Positions 26,561 to 35,348 of a stretch of DNA of 43,628 bases are shown here, one piece after another. Position 1 is the stretch's first letter. Each line of letters begins with the position of its first letter. Below the pieces are notes generated by a model. That model was given only the letters and a program-made list of their open reading frames with translations, searched no databases and was not told where the DNA came from. Made by a program: the position numbers and the translations under genes. The DNA is taken from the NCBI RefSeq assembly GCF_006539165.1, contig NZ_BJMM01000049.1, forward strand, positions 1-43,628. The letters run 5' to 3'. This DNA is from Streptomyces cacaoi (GTDB lineage: Bacteria; Actinomycetota; Actinomycetes; Streptomycetales; Streptomycetaceae).

Positions 26561-27559
26561 GTGCTCACATATCTCATCAGGCGGCTGCTGGCCGTCGCAG
26601 TGATGCTGGTCGTCATCGTTCTGGCGGTCTTCTGCATCTTCTTCCTGATCCCCAAGTGGACCGGAACCGACCCGGCCACCATGTACGTCGGCAAGCAGGC
26701 CGACAAGGAGGCCCTGGAGGGCGTCCGCGAGAAGCTCCAGCTGGACGAGCCGATCCTGCTCCAGCTCTTCGAGTTCTTCAAAGGCATCTTCGTCGGCCGT
26801 GACTACGTCGGCGGCGGTACCGTCACGCACTGCCCGGCCCCCTGCTTCGGCTACTCCTTCCGCAACGAGCAGGCCATCTGGCCCGTTCTGACCGACCGGC
26901 TGCCGGTGACCCTGTACCTGGCGCTCGGCGCCGCCCTGCTGTGGCTGGTCATCGGACTGGCCGTGGGCGTCGTCTCGGCGCTCAAGCGCGGCAGCATCTG
27001 GGACCGGCTCGGCATGACGGGTGCGCTGGCCGGTGTCTCCCTGCCGGTCTACTTCACCGGTCTGATCCTGCTGACCGTCTTCGCCTACCAACTGGGCCTG
27101 GTGAGCAACTCGTTCACGCCGTTCGGCGAGAACGTGGGCAAATGGTTCAGCGGCATGATCCTCCCGTGGATCAGCCTCGCCTTCCTCTTCGGCGCGATGT
27201 ACGCCCGGATCACCCGGGCCACCATGCTGGAGGTGATGGGCGAGGACTACATCCGCACGGCCCGCGCCAAGGGGCTGAAGGAACAGACCGTCATCGGCAA
27301 GCACGCCATGCGCTCGACGATGACGCCCATCCTCACGCTCCTCGGCATCGACATCGGCGCCCTGATGGGCGGTGCGATCCTCACCGAGACCACCTTCAGC
27401 ATCCCCGGACTCGGCCAGGCCGTGCTGAAGGCGATCAACGAGCGCGACCTGCCCCTGATCCTGGGCGTCACCCTGATCACCGCAACCGCCGTCGTCATCG
27501 CGAATCTCATCGTGGACCTGCTGTACGGCGTGATCGACCCACGAGTGAGGCTGGGATGA
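26561..27559 (+). CDS. Peptide ABC transporter permease (DppB/OppB type)
   Basis: The 332-residue membrane protein opens with MLTYLIRRLLAVAVMLVVIVLAVFCIFFLIPKWTGTDPA, the DppB/OppB first helix, and has a large extracytoplasmic loop with two cysteines (HCPAPCFG, about 88-94) that may form a disulfide. Four to five more helices follow, and the EAA loop is IRTARAKGLKEQTVIGKHAMRSTMTPIL. The final segment ITATAVVIANLIVDLLYGVIDPRVRLG is the family ending. GTG at 26561 is used; only a weak ribosome binding site is present and a strong stem-loop precedes it. Its stop overlaps the ATG of the next gene (ATGA), implying translational coupling with the ATPase. Confidence 0.93.
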   Translation: MLTYLIRRLLAVAVMLVVIVLAVFCIFFLIPKWTGTDPATMYVGKQADKEALEGVREKLQLDEPILLQLFEFFKGIFVGRDYVGGGTVTHCPAPCFGYSFRNEQAIWPVLTDRLPVTLYLALGAALLWLVIGLAVGVVSALKRGSIWDRLGMTGALAGVSLPVYFTGLILLTVFAYQLGLVSNSFTPFGENVGKWFSGMILPWISLAFLFGAMYARITRATMLEVMGEDYIRTARAKGLKEQTVIGKHAMRSTMTPILTLLGIDIGALMGGAILTETTFSIPGLGQAVLKAINERDLPLILGVTLITATAVVIANLIVDLLYGVIDPRVRLG

Positions 27560-28923
27560 CAGACGACCCCACCGACAAGAGCGGCCGTCGCGACACGGGC
27601 CGCAAGAACGCCGGAAAGGCCGACGCCGAGGGCGGGGCCGCACCCGGGAAGCCCGCGAAGGCCGACAAGACCGCGAAGGCCGCGAAGGCTGCGAAGGCCG
27701 GGGAAGCGGACAAGCCCGCGAAGGCCGAGACGCCCGCGAAGGCCGAGACGCCCGCGAAGGCGGAGACGCCTTCGAAGACCGCGAAGGGCGACAAGACCGC
27801 GAAGGCCGGGCTCACCAAGGGCGGGGACGCGCGGGGCGGGCCCGCCGAGCCCGCGAAGGGCGAGGACGGCGGGGAGCGTTCGGCGCCCCGGGCGTTCCTC
27901 GAAGTCCGCGATCTGCATGTGCACTTCCCCACCCAGGACGGGCTGGTCAAGTCCGTCGACGGGCTCTCCTTCAAGCTGGAGAAGGGCAAGACCCTCGGTA
28001 TCGTCGGCGAGTCCGGCTCCGGCAAGTCGGTCACCTCGCTGGGGATCATGGGGCTGCACACCGTCGGCCAGTACGGCAGGCAGCGGCCCCAGCTCTCCGG
28101 CGAGATCTGGCTGGACGGCGAGGAGCTGCTCGGCGCCCCGGCGGACAAGGTGCGCAAGCTGCGCGGCCGGACGATCTCGATGATCTTCCAGGATCCGCTG
28201 TCGGCCCTGCACCCCTTCTTCACCGTCGGGCACCAGATCGTCGAGGCGTACCGCGTCCACCACGAGGTCGACAAGCGGACGGCGCGCAAGCGGGCCGTCG
28301 AACTGCTGGACCGCGTCGGCATCCCCGAGCCCGCGAAGCGCGTCGACAGCTTCCCGCACGAGTTCTCCGGCGGTATGCGCCAGCGCGCCATGATCGCCAT
28401 GGCGCTGGTCAACAACCCGGAGCTGCTCATCGCGGACGAGCCGACGACCGCGCTGGACGTCACCGTCCAGGCACAGATCCTCGACCTGATCCGGGATCTC
28501 CAGAAGGAGTTCGGCTCCGCCGTCGTCATCATCACCCACGACCTGGGCGTCGTCGCCGAACTCTCGGACGACATCCTCGTGATGTACGGCGGCCGCTGTG
28601 TCGAGTACGGCGCGGCCGACAAGGTGTTCTACGAGCCGCAGCACCCCTACACCTGGGGCCTGCTCGGCTCCATGCCGCGGATCGACCGCGACCGCACGGA
28701 CCGGCTCGTCCCGGTCAAGGGCTCCCCGCCCAGCCTCATCAACGTCCCGCAGGGCTGCGCGTTCAACCCCCGCTGCCCCTACGCGGACGTCCCCGAGGGC
28801 GGCATCACCCGCACCGAGCGCCCCGAACTGCGCGAGGTGGAGCCCGGGCACTTCTCCGCCTGCCACATGGCGCAGGAGGACCGGGAACGGATCTGGAACG
28901 ACGAGATTGCGCCGCGGCTGTGA
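27556..28923 (+). CDS. Peptide ABC transporter ATPase (DppD/OppD type) with Lys/Ala-rich tail
   Basis: Residues 113-455 are a standard DppD/OppD ATPase: Walker A GESGSGKS (151-158), Q-loop in SMIFQDPLSALHP, signature FSGGMRQR, Walker B ELLIADEPTTALD, switch His in ITHDLGV, and the family's C-terminal Cys-containing region (QGCAFNPRCPYAD...FSACHM). Residues 1-112 are unusual: a disordered Lys/Ala-rich stretch with KADKTAKAAKAAKAG and three exact AKAETP hexapeptides (55-72), resembling histone-H1-like tails. Homologues I recall have only about 20-30 residues before the ATPase domain. Start ATG at 27556 overlaps the permease stop. The longer frame back to 26941 is only the permease gene read out of frame. 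Confidence 0.93.
   Translation: MTDDPTDKSGRRDTGRKNAGKADAEGGAAPGKPAKADKTAKAAKAAKAGEADKPAKAETPAKAETPAKAETPSKTAKGDKTAKAGLTKGGDARGGPAEPAKGEDGGERSAPRAFLEVRDLHVHFPTQDGLVKSVDGLSFKLEKGKTLGIVGESGSGKSVTSLGIMGLHTVGQYGRQRPQLSGEIWLDGEELLGAPADKVRKLRGRTISMIFQDPLSALHPFFTVGHQIVEAYRVHHEVDKRTARKRAVELLDRVGIPEPAKRVDSFPHEFSGGMRQRAMIAMALVNNPELLIADEPTTALDVTVQAQILDLIRDLQKEFGSAVVIITHDLGVVAELSDDILVMYGGRCVEYGAADKVFYEPQHPYTWGLLGSMPRIDRDRTDRLVPVKGSPPSLINVPQGCAFNPRCPYADVPEGGITRTERPELREVEPGHFSACHMAQEDRERIWNDEIAPRL
27718..27771 (+). repeat. 18-bp tandem repeat in the ATPase tail
   Basis: Three copies of an 18-bp unit starting GCGAAGGCCGAGACG, each encoding AKAETP, run head to tail; the third differs at two positions. A slippage-prone repeat could change tail length. 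Confidence 0.85.
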
Positions 28924-28955
28924 CGGGACGAGCCCAGAAGCGATCGGAGAGTGCT

Positions 28956-30107
<1,152 letters not shown>

Positions 30108-30112
30108 CCCGC

Positions 30113-30138
30113 CCCCGGCCGGACTTCTCCGGCCGGGG
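30113..30138 (+). terminator. Terminator of the peptide ABC operon
   Basis: A perfect 11-bp stem (CCCCGGCCGGA, 30113-30123, with its complement at 30128-30138) and a CTTC tetraloop-like loop begin 5 nt after the last stop codon. Confidence 0.85.
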
Positions 30139-30170
30139 CCTCCGCTTTCAGAGACATCCGCGGCACCCCG

Positions 30171-30321
30171 AGCCCGTCCGGCGCTTGAGAACGACCGCTG
30201 TGGCATCCCAAGCCCGTCCGGCGTTTGAGGACGAGCGCCTTGGCGCGATTCGCCGGTGCAGGCGACCGCGCTCCGGGCAGAACGGGCGATCAAAGCCTGT
30301 CCGGCGTTTGAGGACGAGCGC
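30171..30321 (+). repeat. Three copies of a Streptomyces-type dispersed intergenic repeat
   Basis: AGCCCGTCCGGCGTTTGAGG-like elements of about 26 bp, continuing ACGAGCGC, occur at 30171-30196 (two changes), 30211-30236 and 30294-30319 (one change). From memory this sequence is scattered in many intergenic regions of Streptomyces genomes. The 250-bp gap downstream of the operon terminator contains nothing else. Confidence 0.8.
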
Positions 30322-30392
30322 TCTGGCGCGAGCAGGAACACCGACCACGACGCACGGAAACCCGAAAACCCCGGGCCGCCGGGGCGCACCCC

Positions 30393-31829
30393 TCAGAACG
30401 GAAACACACTCCGCCCGAACTGCACGGAAACCCACCGCACGGTGGTGAACGCATCGAGCCCCCGCGGCCGAGCGACCGGCTCGTCCGGCACCCCGGACCC
30501 GTTGAGCTGCGCCGTCCCACCGGGCAGCCGCCGGGCCAGCGCGATCCCCCGCCGCTCGTTCCCGGTGTGCACGGCGGCCCCCCGCTCGGCGGGCGCGCCG
30601 TCGGCGAGCCGGACGGCCGCGTCCTCGTCCTTGAACGGCAGGACGACGGCGAGCGGTCCGTGCACCTCGTGGGTGAGCAGCGCGGACCCGGCGAGCCGCT
30701 CGGGACCGTCCGCGGGTGCGCCCAGCACGGTGGGCCGCAGCACGGGGCCCTCGGCGCCGCCGGGCAGCAGCGGCACGGCACCGTCGGCGGCGGCCTGTTC
30801 GGCGAGCGTGGCGGTGGCGGTGGCCTGTGCGGGGGTGATGAGCGGGCCGATCCGGGTGGCCGGGTCGCGGGGGTCGCCGACGGGCAGCGCGCGGGCGCGT
30901 GCGACGAGTTCGGCGGTGAACTCCCGTTCCACGGCCCGGTCGACGAGCACCCTGCTGGCGGGCGCCCCGCCGGCTTGCCCCTGGTGGACGAACCGGCTGA
31001 AGCAGACCGCCTCGGCGGCGCGCGCCAGATCGGCGTCGTCGAGGACGACGAAGGCGCCGCCGCCGCTGAGGTCGAGCACGGCACGCTTGAAGTGTGCGGC
31101 GGCGACGGCGGCGATCTCCCGCCCGGTGCGCCGTGAGCCGGAGTAGGCGATGACGCCGGGCACCGGGTGGGCGAGCAGCGCATTGTCGATCTCGGCGATG
31201 TCGGTGACGACGACGTTCAGCACACCGCCGGGCAGACCGGCCTCCTCCAGAAGGTGTGCCAGCAGTGTGCCGCCGGTGACGGGCGTGCTCTGGTGCGGCT
31301 TGAGCACGACGGTGTTGCCGAGCGCCAACGCCGGTGCCACGGTGGCCAGTCCGCGCAGGAACGGGTGGTGGAACGGGCTGATCGCGCCCACCGTGCCGAC
31401 GGGTTCGCGCAGGACGTGGTTCTCCTTGGTGTCGGCCGCCGCGGGGCGCAGGCTCTCGCTGGGCCCGACGGCGAGGGTGCCGGCGTCCCGCAGGCACTCG
31501 CGGGCCAGGCGCAGTTCGTGCACGGCCCGTGCCCGTGGCGCGCCCGTCTCGGCGGTGAGCGCGGCGGCGAGCGCGTCCTGCCGCTCCTCGACGAGGCGCA
31601 CGGCGCGCTCCAGCACTTCCCGCCGGGCGAAGCCGCCGGCGGCGATCCAGCCGGGCGCGGCGCGTTCGGCGGCGGCGTAGGCGGCGTCGATCTCGGCGAC
31701 CGTGGCGACGGTGACGGAGGCGAGCTTCTCGCCGGTGTACGGATCGAAGTCGACGATGTCCCAGGACCCCGAACCGCGTCGCCACGCGCCGTCGACGTAC
31801 TGGAGCGCGAATTCGGCGAAGTACGACAT
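30393..31829 (-). CDS. Aldehyde-dehydrogenase-fold protein lacking catalytic residues
   Basis: The 478-residue protein aligns with benzaldehyde-type aldehyde dehydrogenases along its length: FDPYTGEKLASV, VGTVGAISPFHHPF, PALALGNTVVLKPHQSTP, the Rossmann segment GVIAYSGSRRTGREIA, and GPLITPAQ. However, the catalytic Asn of SPFNFP is His154. The general base Glu of ELGG is Asp253 (LDLSGGG). The nucleophilic Cys of GQxC is Gly287 (HQGQAGG, exactly 34 residues after D253, the normal spacing). The C-terminal PFGG..SG loop is also gone (PDEPVARPRGLDAF). The frame is intact with normal codon use, so this is not simple decay. It may bind a ligand or NAD, but should not oxidise aldehydes by the usual mechanism. 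Start ATG at 31829 follows GAGAGGGAGCC. Confidence 0.85.
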   Translation of the reverse strand: MSYFAEFALQYVDGAWRRGSGSWDIVDFDPYTGEKLASVTVATVAEIDAAYAAAERAAPGWIAAGGFARREVLERAVRLVEERQDALAAALTAETGAPRARAVHELRLARECLRDAGTLAVGPSESLRPAAADTKENHVLREPVGTVGAISPFHHPFLRGLATVAPALALGNTVVLKPHQSTPVTGGTLLAHLLEEAGLPGGVLNVVVTDIAEIDNALLAHPVPGVIAYSGSRRTGREIAAVAAAHFKRAVLDLSGGGAFVVLDDADLARAAEAVCFSRFVHQGQAGGAPASRVLVDRAVEREFTAELVARARALPVGDPRDPATRIGPLITPAQATATATLAEQAAADGAVPLLPGGAEGPVLRPTVLGAPADGPERLAGSALLTHEVHGPLAVVLPFKDEDAAVRLADGAPAERGAAVHTGNERRGIALARRLPGGTAQLNGSGVPDEPVARPRGLDAFTTVRWVSVQFGRSVFPF

Positions 31830-31858
31830 CCCGTTGGCTCCCTCTCACTGTGTGGGTC

Positions 31859-31887
31859 CCAAGTTAAATACGGGGGAGGGGACTTGG
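31859..31887. promoter_or_regulatory. Inverted repeat in the divergent ALDH/thioesterase promoter
   Basis: CCAAGT (31859-31864) and ACTTGG (31882-31887) form an inverted repeat spanning AGTTAAATAC, a strikingly AT-rich stretch for this genome and probably a -10 region (TATTTA on the minus strand) for the aldehyde-dehydrogenase-like gene. A regulator could bind here, but none is encoded nearby. Confidence 0.4.
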
Positions 31888-31979
31888 TGAAGGGGGTCCC
31901 GGTCACGACCGTCGCGGGATCGTCCGGGGGCGTCCCCGCCGCCTGTCGGCGAGGGGAGGGGCGGGGGTACGGTGCCGCC

Positions 31980-32882
31980 ATGTCCGAGTCCCCGGCCGGC
32001 GCCCCCGGCACGCGCGCCGGCACCGAGCCCGCGGGCCCGGTACCCGCCCTTGGCCGCGAGGTCTTCGAGTTCGACCGCGACACCGCGGCCCGGCGCCGCG
32101 CGCCCGGCGTCCACGACATCGACCTCTCGCCCGGCTGGGGCATGGGCAGGACCCTCAACGGCGGCTATCTGCTGGCCGTCGTGGGCCGCGCCCTGGCCCG
32201 GGACCTGGCGCACCCGGATCCGTTCACCGTCACCGCCCACTATCTGACGGCCACCGTGCCGGGCCCCGCTGTCGTCCGTACCGACACCGCACGCGCGGGC
32301 CGCTCTCTCTCCTCGGCCTCGGCGGGGCTGTTCCAGCCGGTGCCCGGCGCGGCGGGGGAGCGGGGCGCCGAGACCGAACGCCTCCGTGTCCTGGGGACCT
32401 ACGGCGACCTCGACGCGCTCGGCGACGACGTCCGTACCGCCGCCGAGCCGCCCGCCCTGCCGCCGCCCGAGGAGTGCTTCAGCGCCACCGACCATCCGGC
32501 GGGCCCGGACGCCGTCCCGGAGCTGAGCCGCCGGCTCGATCTGCGGCTGGACCCGGCGACCAGCGGCTGGGCGGTCGGTGCGCCGAGCCTGCGGGGCGAG
32601 ATGCGGGCGTGGGTGTCGCTGGCCGACGGCCGTGCGCCGGACCCGTTCGCCCTGCTGCTGGCCGTGGACGCGCTGCCGCCCACCGGCTTCGATCTCGGCC
32701 TCACCGGCTGGCTGCCGACCGTCGAACTGACCGTCCACGTCCGGGCCCGCCCCGCGCCGGGCCCGCTGCGCGTCGGCGTCACCACCCGCAATCTGGCCGG
32801 CGGCTTCCTGGAGGAGGACGCCGAGGTGTGGGACACGGCCGACCGGCTGGTCGCCCAGTCCCGGCAGCTCGCCCGCGCCTGA
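31980..32882 (+). CDS. Acyl-CoA thioesterase-like double-hotdog protein
   Basis: The 300-residue protein has the two-hotdog layout of TesB-like acyl-CoA thioesterases of actinobacteria: GREVFEFDRDTAARRRAPGVHDIDLSPGWGMGRTLNGGYLLAVVGRALA in the first domain, and the second starting near LRGEMRAWVSLADGRAPDPFALLLAVDALPPTGFDLGLTGWLPTVELTVHVRARP. The closing TRNLAGGFLEEDAEVWDTADRLVAQSRQLA matches the family ending. It probably hydrolyses an acyl-CoA thioester; the substrate is unknown. ATG at 31980 has only a distant GAGGGGAGGGG (about 18 nt). It is divergent from the aldehyde-dehydrogenase-like gene. Confidence 0.82.
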   Translation: MSESPAGAPGTRAGTEPAGPVPALGREVFEFDRDTAARRRAPGVHDIDLSPGWGMGRTLNGGYLLAVVGRALARDLAHPDPFTVTAHYLTATVPGPAVVRTDTARAGRSLSSASAGLFQPVPGAAGERGAETERLRVLGTYGDLDALGDDVRTAAEPPALPPPEECFSATDHPAGPDAVPELSRRLDLRLDPATSGWAVGAPSLRGEMRAWVSLADGRAPDPFALLLAVDALPPTGFDLGLTGWLPTVELTVHVRARPAPGPLRVGVTTRNLAGGFLEEDAEVWDTADRLVAQSRQLARA

Positions 32883-32936
32883 CCGGCGGCGGGAGGCTCC
32901 CCGCCGCCCTCGCCGTGCCCGTTTTCACCACATGTG

Positions 32937-32942
32937 TATACG
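32937..32942 (+). promoter_or_regulatory. Possible -10 box for dps (TATACG)
   Basis: TATACG lies about 50 nt upstream of the dps GTG within the AT-rich ACATGTGTATACG. No clear -35 or stress-sigma GTTT...GGGTAT pair was found. Confidence 0.4.
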
Positions 32943-32990
32943 TTGGTGAGTGGAAGGCCGCAGGAGCATCCGAGAGAAAGCGACGCCAAG

Positions 32991-33470
32991 GTGACGAGCT
33001 ACGCAGTGAAGAGCACGCTTCCGGAAGCCGATCTCAAGACGGTCGCCGACGCCTTGCAGGGCACGCTGATGGATCTGATCGACCTCTCGCTGGTCGCCAA
33101 GCAGATCCACTGGAACGTGGTCGGGCCGCGGTTCCGGTCCATCCATCTCCAGCTCGACGAGGTGGTCACCACTGCCCGCGACTACTCCGACACCGTGGCG
33201 GAACGGGCCTCGGCGCTCGGCATCTCGCCCGACGGCCGCTCGGGCACCGTCGCGAACGGCAGCGCCATCCCCTCCGTCTCCGAGGGCTGGCAGCCCGACA
33301 CCGACGCCGTCCGCACGATGGTCACCGCGCTGGAGGCCGTCGTCGGCAAGGCCCGGGAGCGGATGAAGGCCGTCGGCCCCGTCGACCCGGTGACCGAGGA
33401 CGTCTTCATCCAGCTCGTCGGCGATCTGGAGAAGGAGCACTGGATGTTCCAGGCGGAGAACCAGGGCTGA
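32991..33470 (+). CDS. dps: Dps-family DNA-binding ferritin-like protein
   Basis: The 159-residue protein is a ferritin-like four-helix bundle of Dps length. The ferroxidase residues H40, H52, D56, D67 and E71 are all present (IHWNVVGPRFRSIHLQLDEV...DYSDTVAERASALG). Dps forms dodecamers that store iron and protect DNA against peroxide; Streptomyces have several copies. The N-terminus is short, with a few lysines and no long DNA-binding tail. GTG at 32991 follows GAGAGAAAG; an in-frame ATG at 32934 would overlap the promoter-like TATACG and is rejected. Confidence 0.92.
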   Translation: MTSYAVKSTLPEADLKTVADALQGTLMDLIDLSLVAKQIHWNVVGPRFRSIHLQLDEVVTTARDYSDTVAERASALGISPDGRSGTVANGSAIPSVSEGWQPDTDAVRTMVTALEAVVGKARERMKAVGPVDPVTEDVFIQLVGDLEKEHWMFQAENQG

Positions 33471-33494
33471 GCCCGCCGCCCTCGGGCCGCCCGC

Positions 33495-33974
33495 TCAGGG
33501 GCCGTCCGCCAGCGCCCGGTCCGGGCGGCACACGTCGCAGACGCGGGCCGCCCGCGTGGCGGCCAGCAGCTCCCGTGCCTCGTCCGCGGTGATGCGGCGC
33601 CGGGACCAGCCGCCGCGGGCCTGCCAGCAGTCGCGCCGGTGCACGCACCACCAGGGCCCCTCCTCGCGCAGCCCGCGCACCCGTACGGCCAGCCACTGGC
33701 GGCCGGCCACGGCGCCCTCGGTCGGGACGGCCGTGTAGTCCTCACCGGGCAGCGGGGTGATGTGTTCCGCTGCGACGCTCACCCGGGTCGGCGCGGCCTT
33801 CGGCTCGGTGCGGCCGTCGGGGTGCTCGTGCCGTACGGGCATGACGGCCTCGCACTCGTACCACCAGCGCCCGTCGCGGGTGCGGGTACGCGCCGTCACC
33901 AGGACGTCCAGCTCCTGCCCGTCGGGCATGCGGGCCCGCGCCCAGGGCCCCGCACGGTCGCGCCACGCACTCAC
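33495..33974 (-). CDS. DUF6233-like hypothetical protein
   Basis: The 159-residue protein resembles the Streptomyces family I recall as DUF6233: a basic N-terminus, a beta-rich core (WWYECEAVMPVRHEH, VSVAAEHITPLPGEDYTAVP) and a C-terminal Trp/Cys/His-rich part (GPWWCVHRRDCWQARGG... AARVCDVCRPD), whose CxxC and C...C pairs could bind a metal. The start at 33974 is GTG with a TAACAT -10-like box 7 nt upstream, so the mRNA may be leaderless. That box lies within a perfect palindrome (33975-33994). Function unknown. It is convergent with dps and divergent from the cysteine desulfurase gene. Confidence 0.65.
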   Translation of the reverse strand: MSAWRDRAGPWARARMPDGQELDVLVTARTRTRDGRWWYECEAVMPVRHEHPDGRTEPKAAPTRVSVAAEHITPLPGEDYTAVPTEGAVAGRQWLAVRVRGLREEGPWWCVHRRDCWQARGGWSRRRITADEARELLAATRAARVCDVCRPDRALADGP

Positions 33975-33994
33975 CGTTCGATGTTAATCGAACG
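33975..33994. promoter_or_regulatory. 20-bp palindrome over the DUF6233-like gene's -10 box
   Basis: CGTTCGAT and ATCGAACG form perfect 8-bp arms around GTTA, directly upstream of the GTG at 33974. The minus-strand TAACAT (-10-like) is in its centre. The position and symmetry suit an operator for an unidentified dimeric repressor. Confidence 0.6.
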
Positions 33995-34076
33995 CATGAG
34001 CGAGTACGGTGCCGCCCCGGACCGGCCGCCCTCCCGCCCGCTTCCACGCGCCGGTCGTGCGCCCCGGGCCGGGCCG

Positions 34077-34082
34077 TAGAAT
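34077..34082 (+). promoter_or_regulatory. -10 box TAGAAT for the cysteine desulfurase gene
   Basis: TAGAAT ends 9 nt before the ATG at 34092 without a ribosome binding site in between, indicating a leaderless or nearly leaderless transcript. Confidence 0.6.
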
Positions 34083-34091
34083 CGGGTAACC

Positions 34092-35291
34092 ATGGCCGCC
34101 CACACCGCCCGTCCTGACCACACCGCCTATCTCGACCACGCCGCCACCACGCCCATGTGGCCGGAAGCGGTACGGACGATGACCGAGCAACTCCCCCTCG
34201 TCGGCAACGCCTCCTCCCTGCACGCCGCGGGCCGCCGCGCCCGGCGCACGGTCGAGGAGTCCCGGGAAGCGCTCGCCGCGGCGCTCGGCGCACGGCCCAG
34301 CGAGGTCGTCCTCACCGGCGGCGGAACGGAGGCGGACAATCTGGCGGTCAAGGGCCTGTACTGGGCGCGCCGGGACCAGGACCCCTCCCGCAGCCGGGTG
34401 TTGGTCTCGCCCGTCGAGCACCACGCGGTGCTGGACGCCGTCGAGTGGCTGGAGGAGCACGAGGGCGCCCGCGTCGAATGGCTGCCGGTGGACGCGCACG
34501 GGCGGGTGCACCCGGAGGCCCTGCGCGAGGCCCTCCGGCGCGATCCGTCCGAGGTCGCGCTGGCCACCGTGATGTGGGCCAACAACGAGATCGGCACGGT
34601 CAACGACGTGCCCGGACTGGCCGCCGTCGCCCGGGAGTTCGGGGTCCCGCTGCACTCCGACGCGGTGCAGGCTTTCGGCCAGCTCCCCCTCGACTTCGAC
34701 GCCTCCGGGCTCACCGCGATGACCGTCACCGGCCACAAGAGCGGCGGCCCGTACGGCGTCGGAGCCCTCCTGCTGGGCCGCGACTGCGCCCCGGTGCCGC
34801 TGCTGCACGGCGGCGGCCAGGAGCGGCAGGTGCGCTCCGGCACCCTCGACACCCCGGCCGTCGCCGCCTTCGCCACCGCCGGCCGGCTGGCCGTCGAACG
34901 GCGCGAGGAGGTGGCACGCGAGACGGGCCGGCTGCGCGACGCACTGGTGGAGGCGGTACGCACCGCCGTGCCGGACGCGGTCCTCAACGGCGACCCCGAC
35001 CCGGCGGGCCGGCTGCCCGGCAACGCGCACTTCTCCTTCCCCGGCTGCGAGGGCGATTCGCTCCTGCTGCTGCTGGACGCCCAGGGCATCGCCTGCTCGA
35101 CGGGCTCGGCCTGCACCGCGGGCGTGGCCCAGCCCAGCCATGTGCTGCTGGCCACCGGCACGGACCCCGATCTGGCGCGCGGCACCCTGCGCTTCTCGCT
35201 CGGGCACACCTCGACCGAGGCGGACGTCAAGGCGCTCGCCGAGGCGATCGGACCGGTCGTCGAGCGGGCGCGCAGTGCGGGCCTGAGCTGA
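34092..35291 (+). CDS. Cysteine desulfurase (NifS/IscS type)
   Basis: This PLP enzyme removes sulfur from cysteine as a protein persulfide. In the 399-residue sequence the family motifs are clear: AYLDHAATTPM at the start, GNASSLHAAGR, LTGGGTEADNLAV, the aldimine-forming HSDAVQAFG, PLP lysine K216 in VTGHKSGGPYG, and the catalytic cysteine C341 in CSTGSACTAG. The nearby mnmA, two genes downstream in the same direction, needs exactly this sulfur for tRNA 2-thiouridine synthesis, so the two probably function together. No Fe-S scaffold gene is adjacent, which argues for a tRNA-thiolation role. Followed by a hairpin terminator. Confidence 0.94.
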   Translation: MAAHTARPDHTAYLDHAATTPMWPEAVRTMTEQLPLVGNASSLHAAGRRARRTVEESREALAAALGARPSEVVLTGGGTEADNLAVKGLYWARRDQDPSRSRVLVSPVEHHAVLDAVEWLEEHEGARVEWLPVDAHGRVHPEALREALRRDPSEVALATVMWANNEIGTVNDVPGLAAVAREFGVPLHSDAVQAFGQLPLDFDASGLTAMTVTGHKSGGPYGVGALLLGRDCAPVPLLHGGGQERQVRSGTLDTPAVAAFATAGRLAVERREEVARETGRLRDALVEAVRTAVPDAVLNGDPDPAGRLPGNAHFSFPGCEGDSLLLLLDAQGIACSTGSACTAGVAQPSHVLLATGTDPDLARGTLRFSLGHTSTEADVKALAEAIGPVVERARSAGLS

Positions 35292-35311
35292 CCGCGGCGC
35301 GGGCCGCGGTC
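35290..35311 (+). terminator. Terminator after the cysteine desulfurase gene
   Basis: GACCGCGG (35290-35297) pairs perfectly with CCGCGGTC (35304-35311) around 6 nt, overlapping the stop codon region. It is followed by two direct copies of CACCGGGCCGGGCCG (35312 and 35333). Confidence 0.7.
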
Positions 35312-35348
35312 CACCGGGCCGGGCCGCGCTCCCACCGGGCCGGGCCGG

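Noticed and set aside
33976..33993. LexA/SOS box
   Set aside because: The arms read GTTCGAT...ATCGAAC, the inverse of the GAAC-N4-GTTC box of Gram-positive LexA, so it does not fit.
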